Source: Bacteroidales bacterium (lineage in GTDB: Bacteria > Bacteroidota > Bacteroidia > Bacteroidales > UBA932). From it: a stretch of DNA of 64,000 nucleotides. The notes under the pieces were generated by a model. That model was given only the letters and a program-made list of their open reading frames with translations. It searched no databases and was not told the DNA's origin. Location of the stretch: assembly GCA_017430365.1 (NCBI GenBank), contig JAFRNC010000006.1, forward strand, positions 124,001 to 188,000. Reading direction: 5' to 3'. Positions 43,208 through 52,446 of this stretch are shown in pieces; the first letter of the stretch is position 1; each line of letters starts with the position of its first letter. The translations under genes and the position numbers were made by a program.

Positions 43208-45607
43208 ATGAATTTCCATATCAAGCATCCCGAAAATGACGGGGGAATGAACGACCGCATCAGACGGCTCCGCAAGGAAAGCGTTGAAACCCCCGCTACC
43301 CTCTCGATTGAAAGGGCCCTCATCGAAACCGAATTCTATAAGGAAAATTACGGCAAGTATCCCGTTCCCGTGCTCCGCGCGAAGAACTTTTACGAGATAT
43401 GCGCCAGGAAAAGCATATACATCGGTCCTAACGAACTCATAGTCGGAGAGCGCGGGCCCCGCCCCAAGGCGGTTCCCACTTTTCCCGAGTTAACCTGCCA
43501 CAGTGTCGAAGATCTCCACGTGCTTGATTCCCGCGAACTCCAGACATACCGTATCAGCCAGGAAGACATAGACACCTACGAACGTGAGGTGATCCCCTAT
43601 TGGAAAGGCAAGACCCAGCGTGAGCGCATTTTCAACCATGTTTCGAAGGAGTGGGTGGAAGCTTACCATGCAGGTGTCTTCACCGAATTCATGGAGCAGC
43701 GAGCCGCAGGCCACACCGCCATGGACGGGAAAATGTATCACACCGGACTTCTCGACCTCAAAAAGAAGATAGAAGAGCGCATTGCCGCCCTCGACTATAT
43801 CAACGATCCCGAGGCGACCGACAAGCAGCAGGAACTGGAGGCGATGGCCATTTCGTGCGATGCAGCCATACTGTTCGCCGAACGTCACGCAGCCCTTGCC
43901 GAAGAAATGGCCGGCAAGGAGAGCGATCCCGTGAGGAGAGCGGAACTGGAAAAGATAGCCTCAGTATGCCGCCGCGTCCCTGCCCACGCCCCGCGAGACC
44001 TCTGGGAAGCGATCCAGATGTACTGGTTCGTTCACCTTGGTACGGTGACGGAGCTCAACGGATGGGACAGCATGAATCCCGGCCATATCGACCAGCATCT
44101 ATATCCTTTCTACAAAAAAGGCATTGAAGACGGAACCCTCACCCGCGAAAGCGCCAAGGAACTGCTCTGTTGCCTCTGGATAAAATTCAACAACCAGCCC
44201 GCGCCTCCAAAGGTGGGAATTACCGCCCGCGAATCAGGCACTTACAATGACTTCACCAACATCAACATCGGCGGCGTGGACCGCGAGGGACGCAGCGGAG
44301 TCAACGAACTCTCCTACATGATCCTCGAGATCCAGGAGGAACTTCACGAGCTTCAGCCCGGGCTGTCGGTCCATATAGCCGAAAACACTCCCGACGAATT
44401 CCTTCACGAAAGCATAAAAGTGATACGCCAGGGCAACGGCTACCCCTCAGTCTTCAATCCCGACACCTATATCAGGGAACTTGTCCGCCAGGGAAAGAGC
44501 CTCGAAGACGCCCGTGAAGGAGGATGTTCAGGCTGCATAGAAGTCGGAGCATTCGGCAAGGAGGCCTATCTGCTCACGGGCTACCTCAATACCCCGAAGA
44601 TACTTGAAATCACCCTCAACGACGGCTTTGACCCTGAAACCGGCAAGATGCTGGGGCTCCGCACAGGAGATCCGCGTTCTTTCAAATCTTTCGAGGAACT
44701 CTACGGGGCCTGGAAGAAACAGATGGAGTATTTCGTCAACCTCAAGCTGTCGGTCAACAACTACATAGAGCGGATGTTCTCGCTCTATGCTCCCGCCACT
44801 TTCCTGAGCCTCTACATAGACGACTGCATCGAAAAGGGACGCGACTACTACAGCGGAGGGGCGCGCTACAATACCACCTACATACAGTGCACGGGGCTGG
44901 GCACCATAACCGACTGCCTCTCGACCCTGAAAAAGCATGTGTTCGAGGAGAAGCGTTATTCTATGGACGAAATACTGGGAGCGGTTGCCCGCAACTTCAA
45001 GGGAGACGAGAAGATGCGGCTCTATATCCGCAACCACACGCCTTTCTTCGGCAACGACGACACCTATGCCGACACCATTGCAGTGAGCGTTTACAACGAC
45101 CTCGTCAAGGCGATAGAAGGCAGGCCGAACACCCGCGGAGGAAAAACGTGCCTCAACATGCTTTCAACCACCTGCCACAATTATTTCGGCCAGGTATGCG
45201 GGGCATCGGTCAACGGCCGGTTCGCACATTTCGCCATAAGCGACGGAACCTCCCCCGCCCACGGATCGGATGTCCACGGCCCGACGGCCGTGATCCGCTC
45301 TCTCGGAAAACTCGACCAGACGCTCAGCGGAGGCACGCTGCTGAACGTACGCTTCGTCCCCTCCCTTCTTGCGGGAGAGTCGGAAGTGCGTAAACTCGGC
45401 AGCCTCATACGGGAGTATTTCAGGCTCGGAGGACACCATATCCAGTTCAACATCGTAGATACGGAGACACTGCTCGACGCCCAGAAGCATCCCGACGAAT
45501 ACCGCGACCTGCTTGTGCGCGTAGCCGGCTACTCCGACTATTTCAACGACATGACGGCCCAACTCCAGAACGAAATAATCGCCCGGACCGAAAACGACGA
45601 ACTGTAA
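43208..45607 (+). CDS. hypD: Glycyl radical enzyme, trans-4-hydroxy-L-proline dehydratase (HypD)
   Basis: 799 residues from ATG 43208. The radical site is RVAGYSDYF (Gly774) and the thiyl Cys is in EGGCSGCIEVGAFGKEAY (Cys443, Glu445). Compared with the C. difficile HypD residues as I recall them (H160, D278, S334, F340, C434, E436, Y450, G765), this protein has the same residues at H169, D287, S343, F349, C443, E445, Y459 and G774, a constant offset of 9. The reaction dehydrates hydroxyproline to a pyrroline carboxylate, which P5C reductase (not in this window) turns into proline. The partner activase is encoded divergently. Confidence 0.9.
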   Translation: MNFHIKHPENDGGMNDRIRRLRKESVETPATLSIERALIETEFYKENYGKYPVPVLRAKNFYEICARKSIYIGPNELIVGERGPRPKAVPTFPELTCHSVEDLHVLDSRELQTYRISQEDIDTYEREVIPYWKGKTQRERIFNHVSKEWVEAYHAGVFTEFMEQRAAGHTAMDGKMYHTGLLDLKKKIEERIAALDYINDPEATDKQQELEAMAISCDAAILFAERHAALAEEMAGKESDPVRRAELEKIASVCRRVPAHAPRDLWEAIQMYWFVHLGTVTELNGWDSMNPGHIDQHLYPFYKKGIEDGTLTRESAKELLCCLWIKFNNQPAPPKVGITARESGTYNDFTNINIGGVDREGRSGVNELSYMILEIQEELHELQPGLSVHIAENTPDEFLHESIKVIRQGNGYPSVFNPDTYIRELVRQGKSLEDAREGGCSGCIEVGAFGKEAYLLTGYLNTPKILEITLNDGFDPETGKMLGLRTGDPRSFKSFEELYGAWKKQMEYFVNLKLSVNNYIERMFSLYAPATFLSLYIDDCIEKGRDYYSGGARYNTTYIQCTGLGTITDCLSTLKKHVFEEKRYSMDEILGAVARNFKGDEKMRLYIRNHTPFFGNDDTYADTIAVSVYNDLVKAIEGRPNTRGGKTCLNMLSTTCHNYFGQVCGASVNGRFAHFAISDGTSPAHGSDVHGPTAVIRSLGKLDQTLSGGTLLNVRFVPSLLAGESEVRKLGSLIREYFRLGGHHIQFNIVDTETLLDAQKHPDEYRDLLVRVAGYSDYFNDMTAQLQNEIIARTENDEL

Positions 45608-45613
45608 GGAGCC

Positions 45614-46870
45614 CTACTCCCCCTGATGTTTCCGCGAAATCACGATTGATTTGACCGTGGCCGCAGGCTTGAATTTGGGATTCTCAACCCTGACCTTCAC
45701 TTCCGTACCCGGAACGGCCGGCACTTTGCCTTCAAGGGCGGAAGAAGTCGTACGGAGTGACAGGATGGAATAGTAACAGTCTTTGTCGAGGCTGACCGTC
45801 CCGTCGCTGTAGAGCCATACTGCCGGTGAGTCTTCCTCCGAGAAGTCCACGTAATCCGCAATCCTGCTTCCCACGCACAACCTGTCCTTGCTGAGCCAGT
45901 AGCAACCCAGCTGCACGCTGTATCGGGGATCGAAGACTTCCACGGATTCAACATCTTCGCCGTCCAACTGAACCTCCAGGACGCGTGCGCCGTCACGGTT
46001 GACAAGCCAGAGTGCCCCTTCATCGGAATAACGGATGTCATAGTCCAGGGGATCATAGTCGAAATCAGTTGCGGGCATAGGCTCGCCGAGTTTGATCATG
46101 GCGAAACCTTCGCTGTGGATGCACGGGAACGGGACCGACCTGTCGCGGACGAATTCACTGCCGTTCCAGCGATAGAACAGCTGGAAACCGCAGTTGCCCG
46201 CAGGCTCCCATTCATCCGTAATGTTCAGATAGACAGTCACTCCTTCGGGAGAGAACGAATAATTATAGATACGGTCACGCATGGCGTTACGGATCGACGG
46301 TATGTCAAGGCAGCCCGCCAGTCTGATGAGATCTTCAAAATCGTCAGGCTTCGGCTGCGGATTGAGCGGGAAATCCACTTCGTGCGCCTGCCTGGTGGCA
46401 GGATCATAGTCGTATGCACGGATATATTTCGTACTGTTGACATCGCATCCGCCCTCCTCGTCAAGCAGAACCAGAAGATGGCCGTCTGCATCGTATTTCC
46501 AGCAGCCCATCAGGAAGCCGTCGTAACAGCCTTCGACATTAAAGGCGTATGCCAATGAATTGCAGGCATTGCCATTGAACTCCCGGCTCGAGGCATATCC
46601 TTCACGGAGCTCGTCCTTGATCTGTTCTTTCGCAACCTTGGAGGCGAACAGGTCGCTCATGATATTGTCTCCGAAAACCGAAAAGACCGAAAACAGTTCG
46701 TCAAAGGGGATATCTTCCATGCGGACTGGAGCAGTCGCGGCAACCGGAGTCGTTTCCGGAGTCTCAATGGCCTCCGGGGTATCGACAGGCGTGGATTCTT
46801 GGGGTTTGTCGCCCTTGCATGCGGCAGTCAGCGCTGCGGCCAGGGCAAGTATCCAGATTATTCTTTTCAT
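45614..46870 (-). CDS. Hypothetical lipoprotein
   Basis: 418 residues from ATG 46870 (MKRIIWILALAAALTAAC); lipobox TAAC with Cys18 followed by KGDKPQ. A Pro/Thr/Glu-rich linker (residues 24-50) leads to a helical segment and then a long beta-rich region of repeated aromatic/acidic strands (YDADGHLLVLLDEEGGC, LYFRWNGSEF-like, LWLVNRDGARVLEVQL). Composition suits an outer-surface or periplasmic binding protein. No known family recognised. It follows the EF-hand/LEA-like gene by 88 nt, separated by a terminator, and ends 6 nt from hypD tail-to-tail. Confidence 0.6.
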   Translation of the reverse strand: MKRIIWILALAAALTAACKGDKPQESTPVDTPEAIETPETTPVAATAPVRMEDIPFDELFSVFSVFGDNIMSDLFASKVAKEQIKDELREGYASSREFNGNACNSLAYAFNVEGCYDGFLMGCWKYDADGHLLVLLDEEGGCDVNSTKYIRAYDYDPATRQAHEVDFPLNPQPKPDDFEDLIRLAGCLDIPSIRNAMRDRIYNYSFSPEGVTVYLNITDEWEPAGNCGFQLFYRWNGSEFVRDRSVPFPCIHSEGFAMIKLGEPMPATDFDYDPLDYDIRYSDEGALWLVNRDGARVLEVQLDGEDVESVEVFDPRYSVQLGCYWLSKDRLCVGSRIADYVDFSEEDSPAVWLYSDGTVSLDKDCYYSILSLRTTSSALEGKVPAVPGTEVKVRVENPKFKPAATVKSIVISRKHQGE

Positions 46871-46890
46871 GATTATCAGCATTGGATTGT

Positions 46891-46933
46891 CAAAAGAGGG
46901 TGACCGAAGTCAACTGACTTTCAAGTCACCCTC
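46891..46933 (-). terminator. Terminator between the EF-hand/LEA-like gene and the lipoprotein gene
   Basis: A 9-bp perfect stem, GAGGGTGAC (46896-46904) with GTCACCCTC (46925-46933), contains an inner AAGTC/GACTT stem. On the minus strand it is followed by TTTTG (46895-46891). The T tract is short, so termination may be partial. Confidence 0.6.
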
Positions 46934-46958
46934 ATCTACGGCAGGTGATGGAAACGGG

Positions 46959-47291
46959 CTATGCCTGTTTCTTTTCCTTGATCTCGTCAATCTTGGCTTT
47001 GGCCTTGGCCGAAGCGTCTGCATATACATCCTTGGCTTTGTCGCCGAGTTCCCTTGCTTTCTCGGCCGCCTTTCCGCCAAGTTCCTTGGCCTTCACGGAA
47101 GCTTTGCCGCCGAATTCCTTAGCTTTTTCCGATGCCTTGGCATAGAGTTCCTTTGCATCTTCCTTGGCCTCGTCGATTGCGACATCCAGTTTTTCCTTGG
47201 CCTGATTGACTTTGTACTGAATCTTTTCAGAGACGGTCACTTTGCCGTCGCCATTGAGATCGCGGGGATCCTTGACATTCTCTTCGCACAT
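46959..47291 (-). CDS. Small EF-hand-like plus LEA-like helical-repeat protein
   Basis: 110 residues from ATG 47291 (MCEENVKDPRDLNGDGK). A single calcium-loop-like sequence DLNGDGKVTVSE (residues about 11-22) is followed by about 85 residues of Lys/Ala/Glu amphipathic helix with 11-residue periodicity (AKEFGGKASVKAKELGGKAA and relatives), very like LEA or apolipoprotein-type repeats. No signal or membrane segment. May bind membranes or protect proteins under stress; this is inference. Preceded by a TAACTTTG -7 box at 47332-47325, which rules out the longer upstream start. Confidence 0.65.
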   Translation of the reverse strand: MCEENVKDPRDLNGDGKVTVSEKIQYKVNQAKEKLDVAIDEAKEDAKELYAKASEKAKEFGGKASVKAKELGGKAAEKARELGDKAKDVYADASAKAKAKIDEIKEKKQA

Positions 47292-47324
47292 AGCAGTTTG
47301 ATTTTTAGTAAATAGCTTATGACA

Positions 47325-47332
47325 CAAAGTTA
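47325..47332 (-). promoter_or_regulatory. Putative -7 box (TAACTTTG) for the EF-hand/LEA-like gene
   Basis: Minus-strand match to TAnnTTTG, 33 nt ahead of the ATG at 47291. TTTG is found 22 nt further upstream, slightly beyond the usual spacer. Confidence 0.5.
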
Positions 47333-47368
47333 ATGTTTTTTGGTTTCAACGCGTCAAATTATCATCGC

Positions 47369-50300
47369 TTATTTCCATGATCCGGTCACGTGGCCGCTCT
47401 CGGAGCAATTGACGCGCATGGTACGTCCGACCTCGATCCCGTTATATGAACAGGTAAATGTGATCGTCCCGCTTCCTGCGGAGCGGAAATGGAACAGCAG
47501 CCCCCGTCCGGCCTCGTAGCCGTCGAATCCGAAAGGACCGTCTACACTGAGGGACACGTCCTCCGTCACGTCTTCATTCCAGACCGTGCCCGACAATACT
47601 TTCCTGAGTGAAATCTCGATTCCTTCTATTATGAATTCCAGATTCTCATTGTCCTGGCTTTCGAAATGGAAGCCGCTGAATGATACGGGAATCTCGATAT
47701 CCTCGGCCGAATATGTCGCCGCAGCTTTCTTCCCTCCGAAGTATCCCCTGATGGTTTTTCCGGAGCACTCACCCGTCGCCGTCAGAATGCCGGCTCCGGA
47801 ATCGACGTCGATCATTCCTCCGCCGGAATAGGTCGCCTCGGAAGTGACATCCCTGACAGAGCCGTCGTCGTATGTAGCGGTCAGGCTGAAAGGAGCTGAA
47901 GTGGTAACCCCGCCCGATTCTATCCGCACAAGATCATAGTGGCTTCTGTCGAAATCTATCGAGACGAGTGCCGGTGATGTACCCGGATTGCGCCTTTGGA
48001 CAAGGGATACACTGCGCGAAGCGACGCCGCTCGCAGATATCACCATCACGCCTTCCAGGTCCCTGGAGCCACTGTTGTTTCCAACCGGATAAACGGTCAC
48101 CCTGCCGTTTCCGCTTCCCGAAAGAGGGGACGCTGCGAATCCTTCCGGGACCGATACGTCCCAGTCCGTATTGGATGTGACGGTTATCGTCTTGCCGGAT
48201 CCCGTACCTGATTCGTCCCAATCCCATTCCAGCGATTCAGGAGACACGGACAGGAACTCTTCTCCGGAACCGCCGTCTACGAGAATGTCGGCATGACCGC
48301 TGACGGCAGGAGACACGAGCGCATATGTACCCGTTATCCGCACGCTCTTCTGCCCGGTTCCGGTATTATGTGCACTTACGGTTCCGTCGCCGGACACGGA
48401 AATGATTTCGCCATCGCCGCTTTCCCACGCCGTGGAAGATGTCACGTCCACGCCAGCGCTCCAGGTCCTCCCTCCGTCGCCGCTTTCCTGCAGAAGTGCG
48501 CGCGCCGATGCAGTGCCGTGCGAGGAGATATGTGAAGGATTGACCGATACTTCAAGCCTGTATTCATTGCTGCCGGAAGAATCATATACGCGGAGGTTTG
48601 CGGAAGCTGAAAGGAATACGGTCCAAATCGGAATGACGGTAATGGTAGTCTCGCGGTATCCATCCGTTCCGCTCCCATTTGCTCCGACTGCATTGAAACA
48701 GCCGATACCTTCAGCAGCTGCACGGCCGTATCGGTCACGCATGACTGCCACAGATTCGTCGCTACTGCTCCAATATGCCAGCAGTGTAGTAAGCGTGGTC
48801 TCAGAGAAGAAGCAGTCTGTCATGGCTTCATCACGGTAATAATACAGAGTCGCCTGGTAACTGCGGGTCTCCCCGACGGATATCGACGATTCGGCCGGCT
48901 CGATGCCCAAGCCGTAGTAGATTACAGGATTCCCCTTGAGCTCATAGAACGGATGTTGAAGAAGATTCACTTCTGCCTCGAAATCGTGCTCGGCACAGGA
49001 TATCAGCAGTTTTCCAGTTATGGATCCGGAGCCCTCATTCGTTCCGGAAGGATAGACCGACACGATGCCGTTACCCTCACCCGATTCCGGCGAGCATACG
49101 AAACCGGAGCCGCCTGCAATGATTTCAGCTTTCCACGGCACATTACCGGCGACAGAAACCTCAATGGCCGCCGAAGGCCCCTGCTCATCATAGTTCCACT
49201 CAAGGGATGAAGCATCGACGCTGAATTCAGGCGTGAAAGGTGCAAGTACTGTCAATCCCGTCTCATCTCCGTACTCTTCCCCGTCGTAATTATAAGTAGC
49301 GTAAACGGTCCCTTTTACTGCGTCCGGACCGCGATTTTCGGCTTTGAGGAAACACGTGCCCTCAAACCTGGCAACCGAAGAGAGATTTGGAGAAAGCGAC
49401 CATGTGCAATCGTCGCTCACGTCCTCGTACCCCGTCTCGATACCGTTGTCGAAAGTGATGAATGATGCACTGAAAGCAACCGATCCGTCAGATTCGGCCA
49501 CATGGTCCCGGGGAATTATTGCCAGGCGCCATTCATAATTATGGTCCTGGACATCAAGCCTTACGACGGCACTCACCATACCGGAATATGAAGCCCTTAT
49601 TTCGGCGCTTCCGACAGCCAGCGCATGGGTCTGAAGGCCGTCTACCGAGACAGTAGAAGGCGAAGAACTTGAAAGAATGAAACCGTCGTTAATAGCTTCC
49701 CGGTCTCCATTATCATAGACAGCTATGATACGCCATTTCTGGGATGAGCCCAGATTCACTTCCAGTTCGACATCCTCTTTCCATCCGGAACCGGAATCAC
49801 ACTGAAGCAGAACGGAGGTCAGCTGACGCGGCAGCACGGTAAGAGCCGCCTCCCCGGTCACGGTCACACCGCCTGAAGTGATAGAAGCATGGACTTTAGT
49901 ATCTCCGGTATCGTCTCCGGAAAGGAAGCGTCCTCCGCCCAGGCTGGTTACCAGGCCTTCCGCAGTCCAGGCCGCACGGTCCGAAATGTTTTCCACTGTT
50001 CCGTCGTCGTATTCGGCCGTTGCCGTAAAACACGCATCATGCCCCCCGGCGTATACCTCCACGGAAGTGGGGTCGATGGTAACCGCCAGAGGACGTGCCA
50101 AATTGACCAGCGTTCCGTATACCGGAACCGTGAGTCTCTTACCATTGAAAGTGTATGACGCTGAAAAGAACAGCTGGGGAGTCGTCTCAGTAACCATAAG
50201 ACCCTCTGCAAGCAAAAACAGGTTTTCTTCGCCCGGGCCCATCCGGAAAGTCGTGTGGTAGAGGTCAGTTCCGAAACCGCGGTATATCCTGACAAGTCCG

Positions 50301-51586
50301 GGGTCAGAAGCGGACGACAGGGGCACTGCATTCAGCAGATGCCAGTACACTCCCTCTTTATAAAGCAGAGGCCTGGCACTTGTCCATTCCGTTCCGTCAG
50401 AGGCTGTGACATCTTCAGACGATCCGTCGTCGAATAAGGCAGTCAACTTGAAATGCCTGTCATTGGGCACTGCATTATTGATATAGCCTATGCCTCCTGC
50501 CGCCTCTTCTCCGCAGCCGGGAAGGTAGAGCGAGGAGGGAGTTATTTCGAGACTCTCGAGGATACGGTTGTCCACAATCTCCCCTTTTTCCACCTTCCAG
50601 GAAGGTTCATCGCGCTCTATTCCGGAATCAGTCAGTACAAGCCTGACAGAGAGCACGGTATTTCGTTTGACGTCGAAATTGGAAGTGGCGTCCCCGCCAA
50701 GATAGAATCGGTATTTGACAGGCATATAGCGGGAACTGCCACCGTTCAATCCCGCCACACCCTCCAGTTCCAGGAAGGTTGGATGGTCCGATTCGGAAAT
50801 ACCTGACGGCACCTTATTCCAGGGATCCATATTGGATCCGAGAAGATTTCCATACATGTTTTCAAACGGATAATAGGAGGTAACGAGCCCCCTGTTGATA
50901 CGATCGATATCACTTTCGACCGCATAGTCGCTCCTGACCGCGACTGATGAAGCCCGGGACTCCGAAAAAGGAGTGACTGACGAAGGGCCGCATATGGAAA
51001 GTCTTTCCGCACGGAAACCATAACGGTCCAGACCGGAGACATCGACCGAGAAGTCAAACCGCGCGACAAGCCGGACAAGCCCTATCCCGATATGCACCCC
51101 GGCACGGATCTCATCGCGCGAGAAAGGCCCGGCGGTATCATGCATGGCCATCGGCAAAGCCTCCGTCCCGTCGACATCAGCGGTGATGCGCCATTCCGGC
51201 ATCGACGATACGGAAGTTACTCCAACCACGAAATCCCGGATGACGTCACCCACATTTGCCACGCAGAAGTATTCATACTTTTTGCCGGATACGGCCTCGA
51301 ATTCCATATCCTTGCCGGAATCGACATAATATTTGGCTGCCAGCAAGCCGTCACTGAAAAGCAGCAGATTGTAATCGGCGACACACGAAGTATCACCGGC
51401 AAAGGCGCTTTTCGTGGAACCGTATCCAACGGCAGGCTCCACATACGGCGAGAAAGTCACCCTGCCGCCTTTGCGATTTCCTACGGCAGATGAATCCCCC
51501 GGATTATCCGCCTGGCATGAAATCAAACATAACGCCGGAATCAGGATAAGCATCACTATCCTCCGGCCGACTCGTAAACGATTCAT
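47369..51586 (-). CDS. Large DUF4906-like fimbria-associated lipoprotein with Big- and BACON-type domains
   Basis: 1405 residues from ATG 51586; lipobox LISC near residue 24. Residues about 35-340 resemble DUF4906/Mfa-type fimbrial components (SYYPFENMYGNLLGSN, KYRFYLGGDATSNFDVKRNT). From about 345 come repeated immunoglobulin-like Big-type domains (ESLEITPSSLYLPG, AEYDDGTVENISDRAAW, VYDNGDREAIND). There are two BACON-like domains at about 788-875 and 1110-1200 (each with SLEW-D and a W-x-A/V strand before SP-SG-GNG). Likely the tip or accessory adhesin of the fimbria encoded upstream. Last gene of the operon. Confidence 0.75.
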   Translation of the reverse strand: MNRLRVGRRIVMLILIPALCLISCQADNPGDSSAVGNRKGGRVTFSPYVEPAVGYGSTKSAFAGDTSCVADYNLLLFSDGLLAAKYYVDSGKDMEFEAVSGKKYEYFCVANVGDVIRDFVVGVTSVSSMPEWRITADVDGTEALPMAMHDTAGPFSRDEIRAGVHIGIGLVRLVARFDFSVDVSGLDRYGFRAERLSICGPSSVTPFSESRASSVAVRSDYAVESDIDRINRGLVTSYYPFENMYGNLLGSNMDPWNKVPSGISESDHPTFLELEGVAGLNGGSSRYMPVKYRFYLGGDATSNFDVKRNTVLSVRLVLTDSGIERDEPSWKVEKGEIVDNRILESLEITPSSLYLPGCGEEAAGGIGYINNAVPNDRHFKLTALFDDGSSEDVTASDGTEWTSARPLLYKEGVYWHLLNAVPLSSASDPGLVRIYRGFGTDLYHTTFRMGPGEENLFLLAEGLMVTETTPQLFFSASYTFNGKRLTVPVYGTLVNLARPLAVTIDPTSVEVYAGGHDACFTATAEYDDGTVENISDRAAWTAEGLVTSLGGGRFLSGDDTGDTKVHASITSGGVTVTGEAALTVLPRQLTSVLLQCDSGSGWKEDVELEVNLGSSQKWRIIAVYDNGDREAINDGFILSSSSPSTVSVDGLQTHALAVGSAEIRASYSGMVSAVVRLDVQDHNYEWRLAIIPRDHVAESDGSVAFSASFITFDNGIETGYEDVSDDCTWSLSPNLSSVARFEGTCFLKAENRGPDAVKGTVYATYNYDGEEYGDETGLTVLAPFTPEFSVDASSLEWNYDEQGPSAAIEVSVAGNVPWKAEIIAGGSGFVCSPESGEGNGIVSVYPSGTNEGSGSITGKLLISCAEHDFEAEVNLLQHPFYELKGNPVIYYGLGIEPAESSISVGETRSYQATLYYYRDEAMTDCFFSETTLTTLLAYWSSSDESVAVMRDRYGRAAAEGIGCFNAVGANGSGTDGYRETTITVIPIWTVFLSASANLRVYDSSGSNEYRLEVSVNPSHISSHGTASARALLQESGDGGRTWSAGVDVTSSTAWESGDGEIISVSGDGTVSAHNTGTGQKSVRITGTYALVSPAVSGHADILVDGGSGEEFLSVSPESLEWDWDESGTGSGKTITVTSNTDWDVSVPEGFAASPLSGSGNGRVTVYPVGNNSGSRDLEGVMVISASGVASRSVSLVQRRNPGTSPALVSIDFDRSHYDLVRIESGGVTTSAPFSLTATYDDGSVRDVTSEATYSGGGMIDVDSGAGILTATGECSGKTIRGYFGGKKAAATYSAEDIEIPVSFSGFHFESQDNENLEFIIEGIEISLRKVLSGTVWNEDVTEDVSLSVDGPFGFDGYEAGRGLLFHFRSAGSGTITFTCSYNGIEVGRTMRVNCSESGHVTGSWK

Positions 51587-51613
51587 CAATCAACAGTTTA
51601 GTCTGTTATATGT

Positions 51614-52435
51614 CTATTCGAACAGCTTGTACACATACTCCTCCTCCCAGTCCGAAACCCTCAGATACAGAAGGGCCTGGCGGAAATCGACACGCAGCGA
51701 ATAATCGGACAGCTCTTCCGCCCCGGGATCGTAACCGGCATCGAAAATCCATTTTCCGACCGGACAAGAGAAACGTTTCAGATGGTCATCCTTGTCCCAG
51801 AATTCAAGCATCAGGTCATCACGTATCTGGCGCGGAATCCGTACGCTTATAAGGCCGCGGGCGTCGTACTCCTGGACCGTATAGAGATACTCCCCTTCTA
51901 TTGGTGAACAATCAGCGGCATCGAAGCCGCATGTGGTCCCGCGGATCACCATATTGTACTCCCTGCATATCGCACCACCCTCTTCGTCACTGAAAAAGAG
52001 GGTGGAAAACTGCTTGCGTGGTTCAAGCAGGCAGTGTGAGTCCTCTCCGGAGCAGTCCACTTCAGATGTGTGGATGAAGATGGAATCTATCTGGTTCCCG
52101 GGAGCGAATCTGACTTCCGTCGAGCCTCCCGCAAACATCGTCCCGGGGCGGGAATGGACCGCCGCAACAGCTTGAAGCTGCGATTTTACGACGGTCACTT
52201 CCTCCAATTCGGGGCAATCCGAGAGGGGATGATTCCCGCACCATCCCCCCTCCTGCGGCAGCAGTATAACCTCGACCCTGCCGGCCTCGGTTTCCATGAA
52301 CCCCGATTCCAGAACCTTGCGGTAATCGATATCCAGGTAGCACGGACACGGCGTGCGGTCCTCAAGGACCGTGCAGCCTGCCGAAGCAAATAACAGCAAG
52401 GACAATCCAGCCGCCAACCTCATTTTCCGTCCCAT
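51614..52435 (-). CDS. FimB/Mfa2-family fimbrial anchor lipoprotein
   Basis: 273 residues from ATG 52435 (or MRLAAG at 52423). Lipobox ASAGC is followed by the family-typical EDRTPCPCYLDIDY. Further Mfa2-like features are IHTSEVDCSGED, EYNMVIRGTTCGFDAADCSPIEGEYLY and the C-terminal DFRQALLYLRVSDWEEEYVYKLFE. In Porphyromonas and Bacteroides, Mfa2/FimB proteins anchor the fimbria to the outer membrane and limit its length. The fimbrillin stop is 11 nt upstream and the large DUF4906 gene begins 27 nt downstream. Confidence 0.85.
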   Translation of the reverse strand: MGRKMRLAAGLSLLLFASAGCTVLEDRTPCPCYLDIDYRKVLESGFMETEAGRVEVILLPQEGGWCGNHPLSDCPELEEVTVVKSQLQAVAAVHSRPGTMFAGGSTEVRFAPGNQIDSIFIHTSEVDCSGEDSHCLLEPRKQFSTLFFSDEEGGAICREYNMVIRGTTCGFDAADCSPIEGEYLYTVQEYDARGLISVRIPRQIRDDLMLEFWDKDDHLKRFSCPVGKWIFDAGYDPGAEELSDYSLRVDFRQALLYLRVSDWEEEYVYKLFE

Positions 52436-52446
52436 CACATTGCGGA

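Noticed and set aside
43208..45607. Reading the glycyl radical enzyme as pyruvate formate-lyase, choline lyase or glycerol dehydratase
   Set aside because: PFL needs a Cys-Cys pair at the thiyl site. Choline and glycerol enzymes have a different substrate set, whereas the S-G-T-Y-N-D-F and GCIE context and spacing agree with HypD.
46959..47291. A tandem DNA repeat in the EF-hand/LEA-like gene
   Set aside because: The 11-residue protein repeats are not repeated exactly at DNA level; it is a coding periodicity.
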